Below are positions 1-8,245 of a DNA stretch of 18,609 nt, piece by piece. The notes beneath the pieces are model-generated. The model saw nothing but the letters and a program-made list of their open reading frames with translations. It did not search any database and had not been told where the DNA came from. The position numbers were made by a program, and so were the translations under genes. This DNA is from Isotricha intestinalis (lineage: Eukaryota; Ciliophora; Litostomatea; Vestibuliferida; Isotrichidae). The stretch is taken from NCBI GenBank assembly GCA_023807065.1, contig JAJJLU010004103.1, positions 1 to 18,609 on the forward strand, given 5' to 3'. Positions within the stretch are counted from its first letter, which is position 1. Each line of letters starts with the position of its first letter.

Positions 1-92
1 AACTTTATTATTCTTTAAAAATAGAATTAAATAGTAATTAAAATCATCAATTTATTAAATGAAGTAATATATACTTAGAATATTAATTTTAG

Positions 93-203
93 AAAAAGAA
101 ATTAAAAATAACTTCTTTAACTTCATTTAATTTATCTAATTTTAATACTAATAATGTTAATAATATGAGTGAAATGTTTGATGATTTAAATAATAAATTA
201 TAA
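93..203 (+). pseudogene. DUF285/BspA-like repeat fragment
   Basis: A 36-codon open stretch starts right after an in-frame TAG and ends at TAA (201-203). It contains SLTSFNLSNFNTNNVNNMSE followed by MF, which matches the DUF285 / BspA-like leucine-rich repeat of surface proteins (consensus close to L-x-L-S-N-F-[DN]-T-x-N-V-x-N-M-x-x-M-F). Only about one repeat is readable, there is no start codon at its head, and the sequence after the stop no longer follows the repeat. I read it as the remnant of a multi-repeat surface or secreted protein. The match rests on recognising the motif and was not searched. It could also be the tail of a gene whose earlier part lies outside the window. Confidence 0.55.
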
Positions 204-1051
204 TGTAATAACTTTAGATAAAAATTTATTAGAAGTCAAAAAAATTAAATTAATACAATTTAATTTATTTATTTGAATTGAAATTTAAAATTGATGAATT
301 ATTTATTTAAGTATAAATTAAATTTTTATTTTTTGAAATTTAGAAATATTTATAAAATTTTTATTAAAATGATATCTAAAATTAATTAATTCCCATTTGT
401 TTGTGTTAAAATATTTGAAAGATTGAGAAAGAAAAAGAAAAGGAGAAATTACAACAAATAATAAACAAAAAAATGATTCTTTAAAAATAAATGATAATTA
501 TTATTAATTAAAAAAATAATATTGAAGGATAAATTATCTGAAAATTATTAATTTTTTTACATTTAAAATTTTAAGAATAGATATATCTATGATTTTGATG
601 GTTAATATTTCACTTGGGTCAAATTTTAAAAATTGGGGAGTATTGGAATTTTTAAAAATTAAATTTGTGGAATTTTATAATTATTCTTTTTATTATATTT
701 ACTATTTTTTCAACATATTTTTTTATTTTTATATTTAAAATAAATGAATAGATAAATTTGTTTTATTTATAATAATATTAAATATTGTTAATGATAAATA
801 TACATTTTTCTATTTTTTATCTTTTCAAAACTATTATTTTTTTTAAATTTTTTCAACATATTTTTTAAATTATATTTAAAAATTTAATTTAAATATTATT
901 ATTTAATTAAAATTATTTCCTTTTTTGTTTTAAATTTGAAAAGGAAATGGGCCAAATCCCCAATTATTTTGATATACTAATTATTAATAATATAATAAAA
1001 TAAATAACTTATTTTGTTTTTTTTATTAATAAGAAAAAATTATTAAAATAA
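204..1051. other. Intergenic, A+T-rich, with one weak coding scrap
   Basis: No intact gene is visible here. On the plus strand, 588-659 reads YDFDG-stop-YFTWVKF-stop-KLGSIGIFKN, with TAA at 603-605 and 627-629. This looks like decayed coding sequence but belongs to no family I recognise. A second protein-like scrap lies near 940-975 (EKEMGQIPNYFD). The rest is poly-T and poly-A rich, with no RNA gene or regulatory site I can support. Confidence 0.35.
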
Positions 1052-1440
1052 AATAATGATAAATTTGAGAATTATCCATTTCATTTTTTTATATTTATTC
1101 TTTATTCAAAATCTCAAATTGAAGAATTAAGATCATCAAATTATTCAACTAAATCATTTTCAAGTTCATTACAAGTATTATTGTTTATTAATATTATAAA
1201 TTATGATATATGAATTAAAAGGATAGGAAAACAATAAATTTAAACTTATTAGAAAGTATTGAATATTTTTATTATTCTAAGAATTATTCAGGAAAAGAAA
1301 AAGGATAATAAAGGAATTAGAGAAATTAAAAAATTTATTCGAAAATTATATATTAAATTTGGAGAATATAATAAGAAAGATGAATAAGATGATACTTGGG
1401 TTACTTCTTATTTTTTTTTATTTAATTAATATAAAATATT

Positions 1441-1457
1441 AGCCGGCTTGCTGGACT
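1441..1457. other. GC-rich spike with 8-bp palindrome
   Basis: Seventeen bases are about 65% G+C inside otherwise roughly 80-85% A+T sequence. They begin with the perfect palindrome AGCCGGCT (1441-1448). The spike lies directly before an AACT tandem repeat and inside the decayed gene at 1052-2820. No function can be assigned. Confidence 0.5.
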
Positions 1458-1459
1458 TT

Positions 1460-1478
1460 AAACTAACTAACTAACTAA
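1460..1478. repeat. AACT tetranucleotide tandem repeat
   Basis: About four and a half perfect copies of AACT run from 1461 to 1478. This is a short microsatellite adjoining the GC-rich spike. Because it lies between two readable pieces of a decayed gene, it may mark an insertion or slippage site. Confidence 0.8.
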
Positions 1479-2820
1479 TTATATTACTATTGTAAAACTT
1501 CTATTGTATGAAGATGGGATAATAAATGTTAAAACAAATTCCAAAAAAATCTAATTGAAAATTTTAATATAAAATATAAATTTTCAAATAGAAGACCAGT
1601 AAGTGAATCTAATTTTATAAATTTACAAGCTTCAAAAGAAAAAGAAGAATTATCAGATTTATTTTATCACTTATATTTTAGAAAAACAGAACTATTATTT
1701 ATTTTCAAATTTCAATTTCAAATGAAGGAATTAAATATATTAATTATGTATGTGTATCTCCTAGAATTACATACATAAAATCTTCTGAAGAATATTATAA
1801 TACACTTATTTTTCAAGAAGATATTCAATTTTTTAAAAAATTTATATTGAATGTGAACCATTATTATTTAATTACTTCAATTTTTAATGATATGATTATT
1901 ATTGAAGGTTTCTTTTGTCTAATAATAAAAAAGCAAGTAAACATAAATTTTTGTTCACAAAATTGATAAAAATTGAGAAAAAGAAAAAAGTTCATTTTAT
2001 CTTAATTTTTTTGATGAGAATGATGTTGTAAAAGTAAAATATTTTGATTAGAGAAAAAAATATGGAAATATTAAATTTGGAAATTACAAATACATATAAA
2101 CCTTGGATATTTTATTGGATATTATCTTTTTAGTTCAAATGAAACATTTTGAATTAAACCATTTATTGGAAATGTAATATTATTCAAATAAAATGAATAA
2201 ATTTGATAAAATTTTTCCTAATAAAAATAGAGGTGTAAAAGTTAATAAAAATTATATTAAAAATATATTGATATATTTTCATTTTATTGTAAATCTTATT
2301 GTTATTTTAATTTATATGTCTCATAATCAAGGACAAGTTACTGGATTATTATATTATTTCCTGTTCTCAAAAGATGAACTAAAAGAAATAAATATAGATA
2401 ATAATGAGAAAAATTATAATCAAATGATTCAAATTAAAAATGTTATCAAAAAAAAAATAGAGTGAACATTTGAAGACTTTTCATCTAAAGAAAATGATGT
2501 TGCTTTAGATTTACAGAAGAAATAGATGTAAATGTAAAAATACAATCTTACCAAGAAGAAAGTTTAGTTATAATTAATAAATTTATTAGTAATTTATGTA
2601 TAATTTATTAAGAACAAATTACAATACCATCAAACATGTATAAAAATGTGGAATATTTTATTTTCCTCAAAATAGGTATTCATATGATAAATTTGTATTA
2701 GACTTTAAAAAGAATTATATAAAAGAAATCTCTCTCGAAGAAAAATAATCAATTATGAAATTTTCACAACAATTTTTCAAATTAATGTTAATTACTCTGA
2801 ATTCTCAAAATAAAAAATGA

Positions 2821-3148
2821 TATGATAAGTATATATTATAATTGTTCTTTTAAGTAAAAAGAAAAAAAATTAAACTTTAAAGTAATATAGATAATAATTA
2901 CCCCAATTACCTCAAAATATTATTTCTAATCATTCTTTTTATTACTTATATTCAATTAATTATTTTGGATTAAATATTTATTTCTTATTTTTATAAAATT
3001 AATTGTTTAACAACCAAAAAGTTTATTTATTTCTTCTTCTTAAATAATTATTAAATTTTTAAATTTTGTTTCTGTTTCCAAAATTTAAAAACATTAAATA
3101 ATGTTAATTTTAATAAATTAAAAAATATTCAAATTCATTCAAAATTTT
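2821..3148. other. Intergenic between relic and nucleotidyltransferase gene
   Basis: This A+T-rich spacer carries the 3' flank of the minus-strand gene that ends at 3149 and the end of the plus-strand relic. Several AATAAA-like words occur, but they are expected by chance at this composition. I see no gene, RNA or repeat in it. Confidence 0.4.
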
Positions 3149-4120
3149 TTAATCAAATCCAATTTCTCTTAAAAATGATACAAAATCTTTTTCTGGTTTT
3201 TCTAATAATTCAATAATTTTATGCAAACTCATTTTAAACAATGAATATATTTCATTGAATTGCTTAAAATTTATTCCATTAAAATCATCATCTTCAATAT
3301 AATTTTCAATACAAATTTCTAAACTATTAATTTTTTTATATTTAAATTGATTTTTAATTTTAAATATTTTTCCTCCATCTTTAATACTAATTCCATAATT
3401 TTTATAATCAATATTATAAACATAATACCGCAAAAATTGAATAAAAAAATCCCCAAAATTTAAATTAATTAAATTATCCTTTTTTGAAATATAATTTTGA
3501 TAAAAATGAATAACTAAAATTAAAATTGAATAAGAATTCATTCCTTCATTCTTTTCACTTTTTAAATTATTAATTTCGAAAAATTTTTTAATAAAAATAA
3601 TCATATATTTTAAAATTGGATGTTTTAGAATAAAGTTTTTAATTTTTTGAGAAAATTCAATTTTTTCTGTTTGATTTAAGGAAATATTTATTTGAAAATT
3701 TGTGTATTTACAAAAAGCTTTTAAATAAGGAATTTTAGAATAAATAATTTCAATATTATTATGATATGAAAAATCTTCAATTATTAAAATTTCTTTTAAA
3801 TTTTCTAAAAAATAAATTTGATTTGAATTTGTACAACAAAGTTCACATAAAATAGAAATATTAATATTACTATTTTTTATTTCTAAATTTTGAATTGAAG
3901 AACCAAATAAAAAATAAGTTGTAGAAGGATAATATGATTTTAAAATTTGATTAAATAAATTTACAGTTAAATTCCTATGATATTTATAATTTTCATCTGG
4001 AATATGAAATATAGTATAATCAAATATTTCATAATGTAATTTTTTTATTCCTTTACTATATTTTGATAAATTCGTTTGCCATTCTGGATAATCATTTTCT
4101 TCTGAAGAATTAGAATTCAT
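3149..4120 (-). CDS. Trf4-type nucleotidyltransferase fold, catalytic Asp lost
   Basis: The 323-residue product resembles non-canonical poly(A)/terminal nucleotidyltransferases of the Trf4/PAPD5 type. Visible are an N-terminal segment like the family's entry helix (SKYSKGIKKLHYEIFDYTIF), the FGSS motif (residues 72-75), a central helical domain with the G-x-x-SY motif (193-197), and a late segment DYKNYGISIKDGGKIF (238-253) typical of these enzymes. The family binds metal and NTP through Asp-x-Asp and a third Asp. Here these positions are Asn85, Asn87 and Asn145, at the correct 12-residue spacing from the glycine of FGSS. This predicts an inactive fold, perhaps a partner or scaffold for RNA-tailing enzymes, though that role is inference. 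I chose the ATG at 4118-4120. An in-frame ATG at 4213 would add 31 Phe- and Lys-rich residues with no family counterpart. The gene ends at TAA. It runs in tandem with the DnaJ gene, about 2.3 kb away. Confidence 0.88.
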   Translation of the reverse strand: MNSNSSEENDYPEWQTNLSKYSKGIKKLHYEIFDYTIFHIPDENYKYHRNLTVNLFNQILKSYYPSTTYFLFGSSIQNLEIKNSNINISILCELCCTNSNQIYFLENLKEILIIEDFSYHNNIEIIYSKIPYLKAFCKYTNFQINISLNQTEKIEFSQKIKNFILKHPILKYMIIFIKKFFEINNLKSEKNEGMNSYSILILVIHFYQNYISKKDNLINLNFGDFFIQFLRYYVYNIDYKNYGISIKDGGKIFKIKNQFKYKKINSLEICIENYIEDDDFNGINFKQFNEIYSLFKMSLHKIIELLEKPEKDFVSFLREIGFD

Positions 4121-4213
4121 ATTTACTTTTTTAAATAATTTAACCTTTTTTGAATTTAATAAAAAATGGAAAATTATTTCATTTAAAAAATGAAAAAGAA
4201 ATAAAAAACCCAA

Positions 4214-5072
4214 ATTTTTGTCTTTGAATTTATTTCAATAAGCTCAAAAATAATTTAGAAGTTATTATTTTTATTATAATAAAAAGATTAAGAATAATCT
4301 AATATTGAGAAAACATTAAATATCATATAAATTAAAAATTCTGATTAAATTACGATAAAAGCCTAAATGAAAAAAAATTCAGAGTATTATAAAATTTATT
4401 ATTTATTTCATGATTTTGTTCTTTATGATTGTTATAAATTTTTTTTATTATTTTTTAACTTATTTCATCAATTCTTTCCATAATTAATAACATTAGATAA
4501 ATTTTTAGAGAAAATAAAATAAAAATTTGAAAAAGCCTTTAATAATTAATATTTGTAAAATCAAGTAAAATCATTAATTTTCATATTTTAGATAAAATAT
4601 TTTAATTTATTTATTTAATTGTATATGAGGGTGGATATATCACTTCTTTTCAAATTGGAATTAAAATAAAGCTTTTTTATTTTTAGCATAAATTCTTTAA
4701 TTATATTGCTTTTAATTTATAACAATTAAAATTTGAAGTTTGTCATTGTTTTAATAATATACAAATAAGTATAATTATTCTATAATTTATGATAAGAAAG
4801 AGAGTTATTTCTATATGTTAATTAATATTAAATATTTTTCTTTAATCTTCCTAAATTATATTTTTCCTTTGTTTCCTTTTCTTTTTCATTGATTTTTATC
4901 AATATTACTTTATTCTTATCTATTTAAAATCTTTTTGATTTTTATGGAAATAATTCTTTTGTTTTAAATGATTTAACTAAATCTTCTTATGTTTATTAAA
5001 ATATTATAAAAAAATTTTTCAAATCCATAAAAACTAAACAAAACATTCTTTGAATGAAAAAAAAATATAAAA
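4214..5072. other. Intergenic with a short plus-strand coding relic
   Basis: No intact gene is seen. On the plus strand 4606-4785 stays in one frame for about 60 codons with only two stops (TAG at 4684, TAA at 4720). It reads YEGGYITSFQIGIKIKLFYF before the first stop and QLKFEVCHCFNNIQISI after the second. This looks like decayed coding sequence of unknown family. The remainder is simple A+T-rich sequence, including the 5' flank of the nucleotidyltransferase-like gene. Confidence 0.35.
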
Positions 5073-5354
5073 ATGATTCTTTTGTTTTCATATTTTCTGA
5101 TAATTTTAAATTATTTGTCTAATTTTATTTTTAGTTTGATTAAAATAGATAATAAAATATTCAATATTTTAACATTTCTTTTTTTATTTTTAATTGAATT
5201 AATATTATTGAAGTATCTATATTATCATAATATTTTTGCAATTATGTGTTTTTTAATCTATTATATAATTATCAAACAAAAAACATTATATTTTATTTTT
5301 GTTTTTATAAATATTATAGTCTTTGTTTTTCTATTTCAACATAACAACAAATAA
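5073..5354 (+). CDS. Possible small hydrophobic membrane peptide
   Basis: This is a 93-codon open frame starting at ATG in an A-rich context and ending in TAA. Its product is almost entirely Phe, Ile, Leu and Tyr, and would form three or four membrane-spanning segments separated by short Lys/Asn/Asp turns. No family is recognisable. T-rich DNA read in this direction naturally yields Phe/Leu/Ile codons and avoids TAA, so the hydrophobic character alone is weak evidence. Against pure chance, an open frame of this length is uncommon at this base composition. It lies between two decayed coding stretches on the same strand and may be another fragment of such a relic. Confidence 0.28.
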   Translation: MILLFSYFLIILNYLSNFIFSLIKIDNKIFNILTFLFLFLIELILLKYLYYHNIFAIMCFLIYYIIIKQKTLYFIFVFINIIVFVFLFQHNNK

Positions 5355-5665
5355 TTTTTTATTAATATTTATTAATTAGTATGATATAAATCATAATAAT
5401 TCTTATTTTTTTCAAATACTTTTTTTTTAAAATTTTTTTATTATATTGACAATTAATAAGTAATATAATAAAAAAGTAAAAGATAATTAAGATTTATATA
5501 ATATATAATTTAAAGAATAAGATACAGATAATTTTGAAGATAAAGAATTTCTTTATTTTTAAAATAAGTAAATGATTATTATATAGGTTATAGATGCTTG
5601 AAATATAAATAAAATGTAAAACAATAGTAGAAAAAAAGTTATTTAATTATAATTGAAAAATTTAA

Positions 5666-6388
5666 GGTGATCATGAAGAAATTAAAACATTAAATCTATT
5701 TTCAAAAAACAAATTAAATTGAATGAATTTTAGAAATAATTGAAATTTTAGAACACTAAACAAATAATAATTTTTTTGATTGTGATAAACCTTATAAATT
5801 TTATAATCATGCTTTTATTATCCCTTAAATCTACAATATTTTATGATATTATTGATTATAAATAAATATAGAACTTACATATTTTTTATTCCAATATTAG
5901 GTTATCGATAATTTCTTATTGGAAATTAATGAATAAATATAGTAAAAAACATTTATTATTCTGGACCTGATTTATAAAAAGAAATCCTTTCAAATTTAAG
6001 GGAAGAATATAGATTATGATTTACATATAATCATTAAAAAAAAGGAAACATATCATATAAGAAATTTAGATTTTGGATCAATCAAATTAATATAAAATAA
6101 TAAAAAACAAAAAGTATTTTTGATCAGAAATAGAAAAATTATCTTACAATTTAAAGTTAAGAAAAAGCAAAAATCATAAGAATCAAAAAATATTTCTATA
6201 ATTGTTATAATTATTCAATGAATGAAATGTTACAAAAAAAACATTAATTCAATGAAATTTTCAATCAATAAGTTTTATTTACAATTGATTGTTTTTTTCA
6301 TTTGAACTTATTAATTAACATAAATGTGTTTTCAAAAATTCATAATAACTTAAAAATACAAATATTTTTTTGTAAATTCATTTTATGA
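5666..6388 (+). pseudogene. Decayed protein gene of unknown family
   Basis: Protein-like text runs along the plus strand with frame changes and many stops. 5666-5719 gives GDHEEIKTLNLFSKNKLN. A different frame from 5727 gives FFDCDKPYKFYNHAFIIP up to TAA at 5826. A third frame, from 5876 to 6388, includes FIPILGYR, then TAA (5909), FLIGN, then YYSGPDL, TAA (5975) and KEILSNLREEYRL. Stops in this last frame are mostly TAA, with a few TAG and TGA. No start codon or known domain can be identified. The density of stops late in the stretch approaches random expectation, so its 3' limit is uncertain. I am fairly confident that the 5666-6020 part was once coding, less so beyond. Confidence 0.35.
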
Positions 6389-6547
6389 ATTTAGTTTTTT
6401 TCTGAGATTATATATTCGGCACAGCAAAGAGAAAAAAAATTAAATAAATATAAAAAAATAATTTTCTTTTTTTGAAATCAAATCTAAAATATAATAATTA
6501 TAATTGTATTATTTAACAAAAAAAATATTTTAATAATTTAATTATTT
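6389..6547. other. 3' flank of the DnaJ gene
   Basis: This short A+T-rich spacer downstream of the minus-strand DnaJ gene holds a small G+C-richer patch (about 6416-6429) of no identifiable function. Confidence 0.3.
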
Positions 6548-8182
6548 TTAAAGATCTCCATAATCATTTTTATTCAAATTTAAAGGTTTGATTAATTTTT
6601 TATTATCCCCACCTCCTGAAATAATATTATCTATAATATTTATCAATTCCTTTTCGTTAAATTTTTCTTTATTTATAGGATAATATTTATTTCTTTTTCC
6701 TTTTATTATAACAGCTTTACAGTTTTTATCTTCTTCATCAAAACTTTTCCAAAAATTTGGATAATTCTTTGGATTTAAATAAAGAATAACTATTTTATCA
6801 TTTAAATATTTATTTCCTATATTTTCTAATAATTTTTTCTCATTATAAGTTAATTTACTTCCTTGACTAAAATAAATAAAACATGTATTTTTTCCATCTT
6901 TATTATTACAAAAGTTTTTATTATATAAATTTAAATTTAATTCTCTTATTTTTAAAACTTTATTAATTTCTTTCTTTTTTGCTGAATATTTATTTAAAAA
7001 TTTTTCAATATGTGCTTTATCCATTTTATCATTAAAAAGTTCATATTTATATTCTTCTTCATCAGTTAAAATAATTAAAGAAGGAAATTTTTTGATATCA
7101 AAAATTTTACATAATTCTTTTTCACTTTCTCTTATTTCTCCAAAAGTTAATTTTCCTAAAAAATCTTTAGAAATAACTTTAAATAAAGCAGGAGTACTTT
7201 TTTGAGAGGTAAATAGAATAACATGGAATTGATTAGGATGCCATTTAAGGAAATCATTATAATTATCATTATTAATAACTTTAACATAATTTTGCAATTG
7301 ATTTGAAGCAAATTTAAACATATCTTTCCAAGTTTTTTCTCCATTATAAGTTTGAGGTTCACTTCCATCATCAGGGAAATATAATATTTTTGGAGTATTT
7401 TTAACAGAAAATTCATCACAAATTTCTTCATCACTTTTACAATTAACAACTCCAGTAGTGAAAATTTCTTTTGTGTTTTTAGAAAAACTTTTAATTAAAT
7501 CACTATAAAATTGAAATTCTCTATCTCTTGAATTAAAAAATAAAATAAACCATCCATTCTTTCTATTATATATTTTACTTAAAGAATTCATTTTTATATT
7601 TATAATATCAGTATTTTTAAAATAATTTTTATTATCATAAGAATCATAAGCATTTCTTTTATTAAAATTTTGTTTAAAATTTTGACCAGCTCTATGTCCT
7701 CCAGTAGAAAAATGAAATTCTTGGTTACCACTTCCTCCAAAAAATTGAGAAAATAAATCTTCAAAATTCATTCCTCCAAAATCACCTCCACCAAAATTAA
7801 ATCCTCCAAAATTACCTCCTTTAAAATTGAAATTTTTAAAATTAAAATTACCAAAACCACCATCAAAATTTGAATTTCCTCCTCCTGCATTTTGCTGTTG
7901 TTGATATTGTTTTAATCCTTCTTCTCCATATTGATCATATATTTTTTTTGTTTTTTCATTATTTAACACTTCATAGGCATTCGCAATTTTTATAAATTTT
8001 TTTTTTGCTAATTCAGGATTATCTTTATTTTTATCTGGATGATATTTTAAAGATAATTTTTTAAAAGCTCTACGAATATCTTTTTTTGTTGCATTACGAG
8101 ACAAACCAAGTGTACGATAATAATCTTCTGTTAAGATTAATTTAACAATTATTAAGAATATAATTTTCTTCGATATATACAT
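6548..8182 (-). CDS. ER J-domain protein with redox-dead thioredoxin folds
   Basis: The 544-residue product has a hydrophobic N-terminal signal sequence (about 1-18), a J domain (about 20-85) with the HPD motif at 48-50, and a Gly/Phe-rich linker (about 99-165). Three thioredoxin-like segments follow, roughly 195-300, 305-400 and 410-520. The order resembles DNAJC16/ERdj-type proteins, which recruit lumenal Hsp70 (BiP). None of the thioredoxin folds has a CxxC active site: where the first should have it, the sequence is FFNSRDREF. The cis-proline regions remain (NTP at 262-264 and FP at 366-367), and the Cys248/Cys255 pair matches the VNC...C spacing of PDI folds. So it is more likely a binding or docking protein than an oxidoreductase. 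The C-terminus YGDL is not a canonical KDEL/HDEL signal and no second membrane segment is obvious, so ER retention is unexplained. The start is the first ATG and is required for the signal peptide. Confidence 0.93.
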   Translation of the reverse strand: MYISKKIIFLIIVKLILTEDYYRTLGLSRNATKKDIRRAFKKLSLKYHPDKNKDNPELAKKKFIKIANAYEVLNNEKTKKIYDQYGEEGLKQYQQQQNAGGGNSNFDGGFGNFNFKNFNFKGGNFGGFNFGGGDFGGMNFEDLFSQFFGGSGNQEFHFSTGGHRAGQNFKQNFNKRNAYDSYDNKNYFKNTDIINIKMNSLSKIYNRKNGWFILFFNSRDREFQFYSDLIKSFSKNTKEIFTTGVVNCKSDEEICDEFSVKNTPKILYFPDDGSEPQTYNGEKTWKDMFKFASNQLQNYVKVINNDNYNDFLKWHPNQFHVILFTSQKSTPALFKVISKDFLGKLTFGEIRESEKELCKIFDIKKFPSLIILTDEEEYKYELFNDKMDKAHIEKFLNKYSAKKKEINKVLKIRELNLNLYNKNFCNNKDGKNTCFIYFSQGSKLTYNEKKLLENIGNKYLNDKIVILYLNPKNYPNFWKSFDEEDKNCKAVIIKGKRNKYYPINKEKFNEKELINIIDNIISGGGDNKKLIKPLNLNKNDYGDL

Positions 8183-8237
8183 TTTTTTTTTTTAGTTAAT
8201 TTTTGTTTAATTACTTTTTAGAATTAATTTTTTTTAG

Positions 8238-8245
8238 ACACGTGT
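8238..8245. promoter_or_regulatory. ACACGTGT palindrome upstream of the DnaJ gene
   Basis: An 8-bp perfect palindrome with a CACGTG core sits about 55 bp upstream of the DnaJ start codon, in otherwise A+T-rich DNA. Its ACGTG core is shared by bZIP/bHLH sites, including unfolded-protein-response elements of other eukaryotes. It is a candidate binding site by position and rarity only. Confidence 0.3.

Larger units (their letters stand above)
1052..2820 (+). pseudogene. Decayed protein gene of unknown family
   Basis: Consecutive protein-like stretches follow one another in changing frames: 1052-1210, 1219-1305, 1313-1426, 1471-1551, 1560-1775, 1682-1963, 2193-2465 and about 2535-2820. The best are 1560-1775 (72 codons, including SNFINLQASKEKEELSDLF) and 1682-1963 (94 codons, including YVCVSPRITYIKSSEEYYNT). 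The second continues the first after a frameshift near 1685. In-frame stops at 1385, 2609 and 2746 are all TAA, with sensible sequence on both sides. The 90-codon stretch at 2193-2465 begins with ATG but has coding-like text before and after it, so I treat it as a piece of the relic and not as a gene. I do not recognise the family. It could be more than one gene. Assembly errors in homopolymers could explain some breaks but not all. Confidence 0.5.

Noticed and set aside
631..964. Inverted words AATTGGGG (near 631) and CCCCAATT (near 957)
   Set aside because: They are only eight bases long and over 300 bases apart, with no matching flanks, so they are not good evidence for an element boundary.
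1599..1629. A possible 31-base intron beginning GTAAGT and ending ACAAG
   Set aside because: Reading straight through gives better protein text (SESNFINLQASKEKEEL) than splicing, which leads into a Lys-rich frame that soon stops. None of the intact genes shows an intron.
2193..2465. A 90-codon open frame with ATG taken as an independent gene
   Set aside because: Its N-terminal part is low-complexity, coding-like sequence continues on both sides in other frames, and no domain is seen. It fits better as a piece of the 1052-2820 relic.
7156..7449. A 97-codon open frame on the minus strand inside the DnaJ gene
   Set aside because: It is an out-of-frame reading of the DnaJ coding sequence, with Met/Leu/Ile-rich text and no domain.
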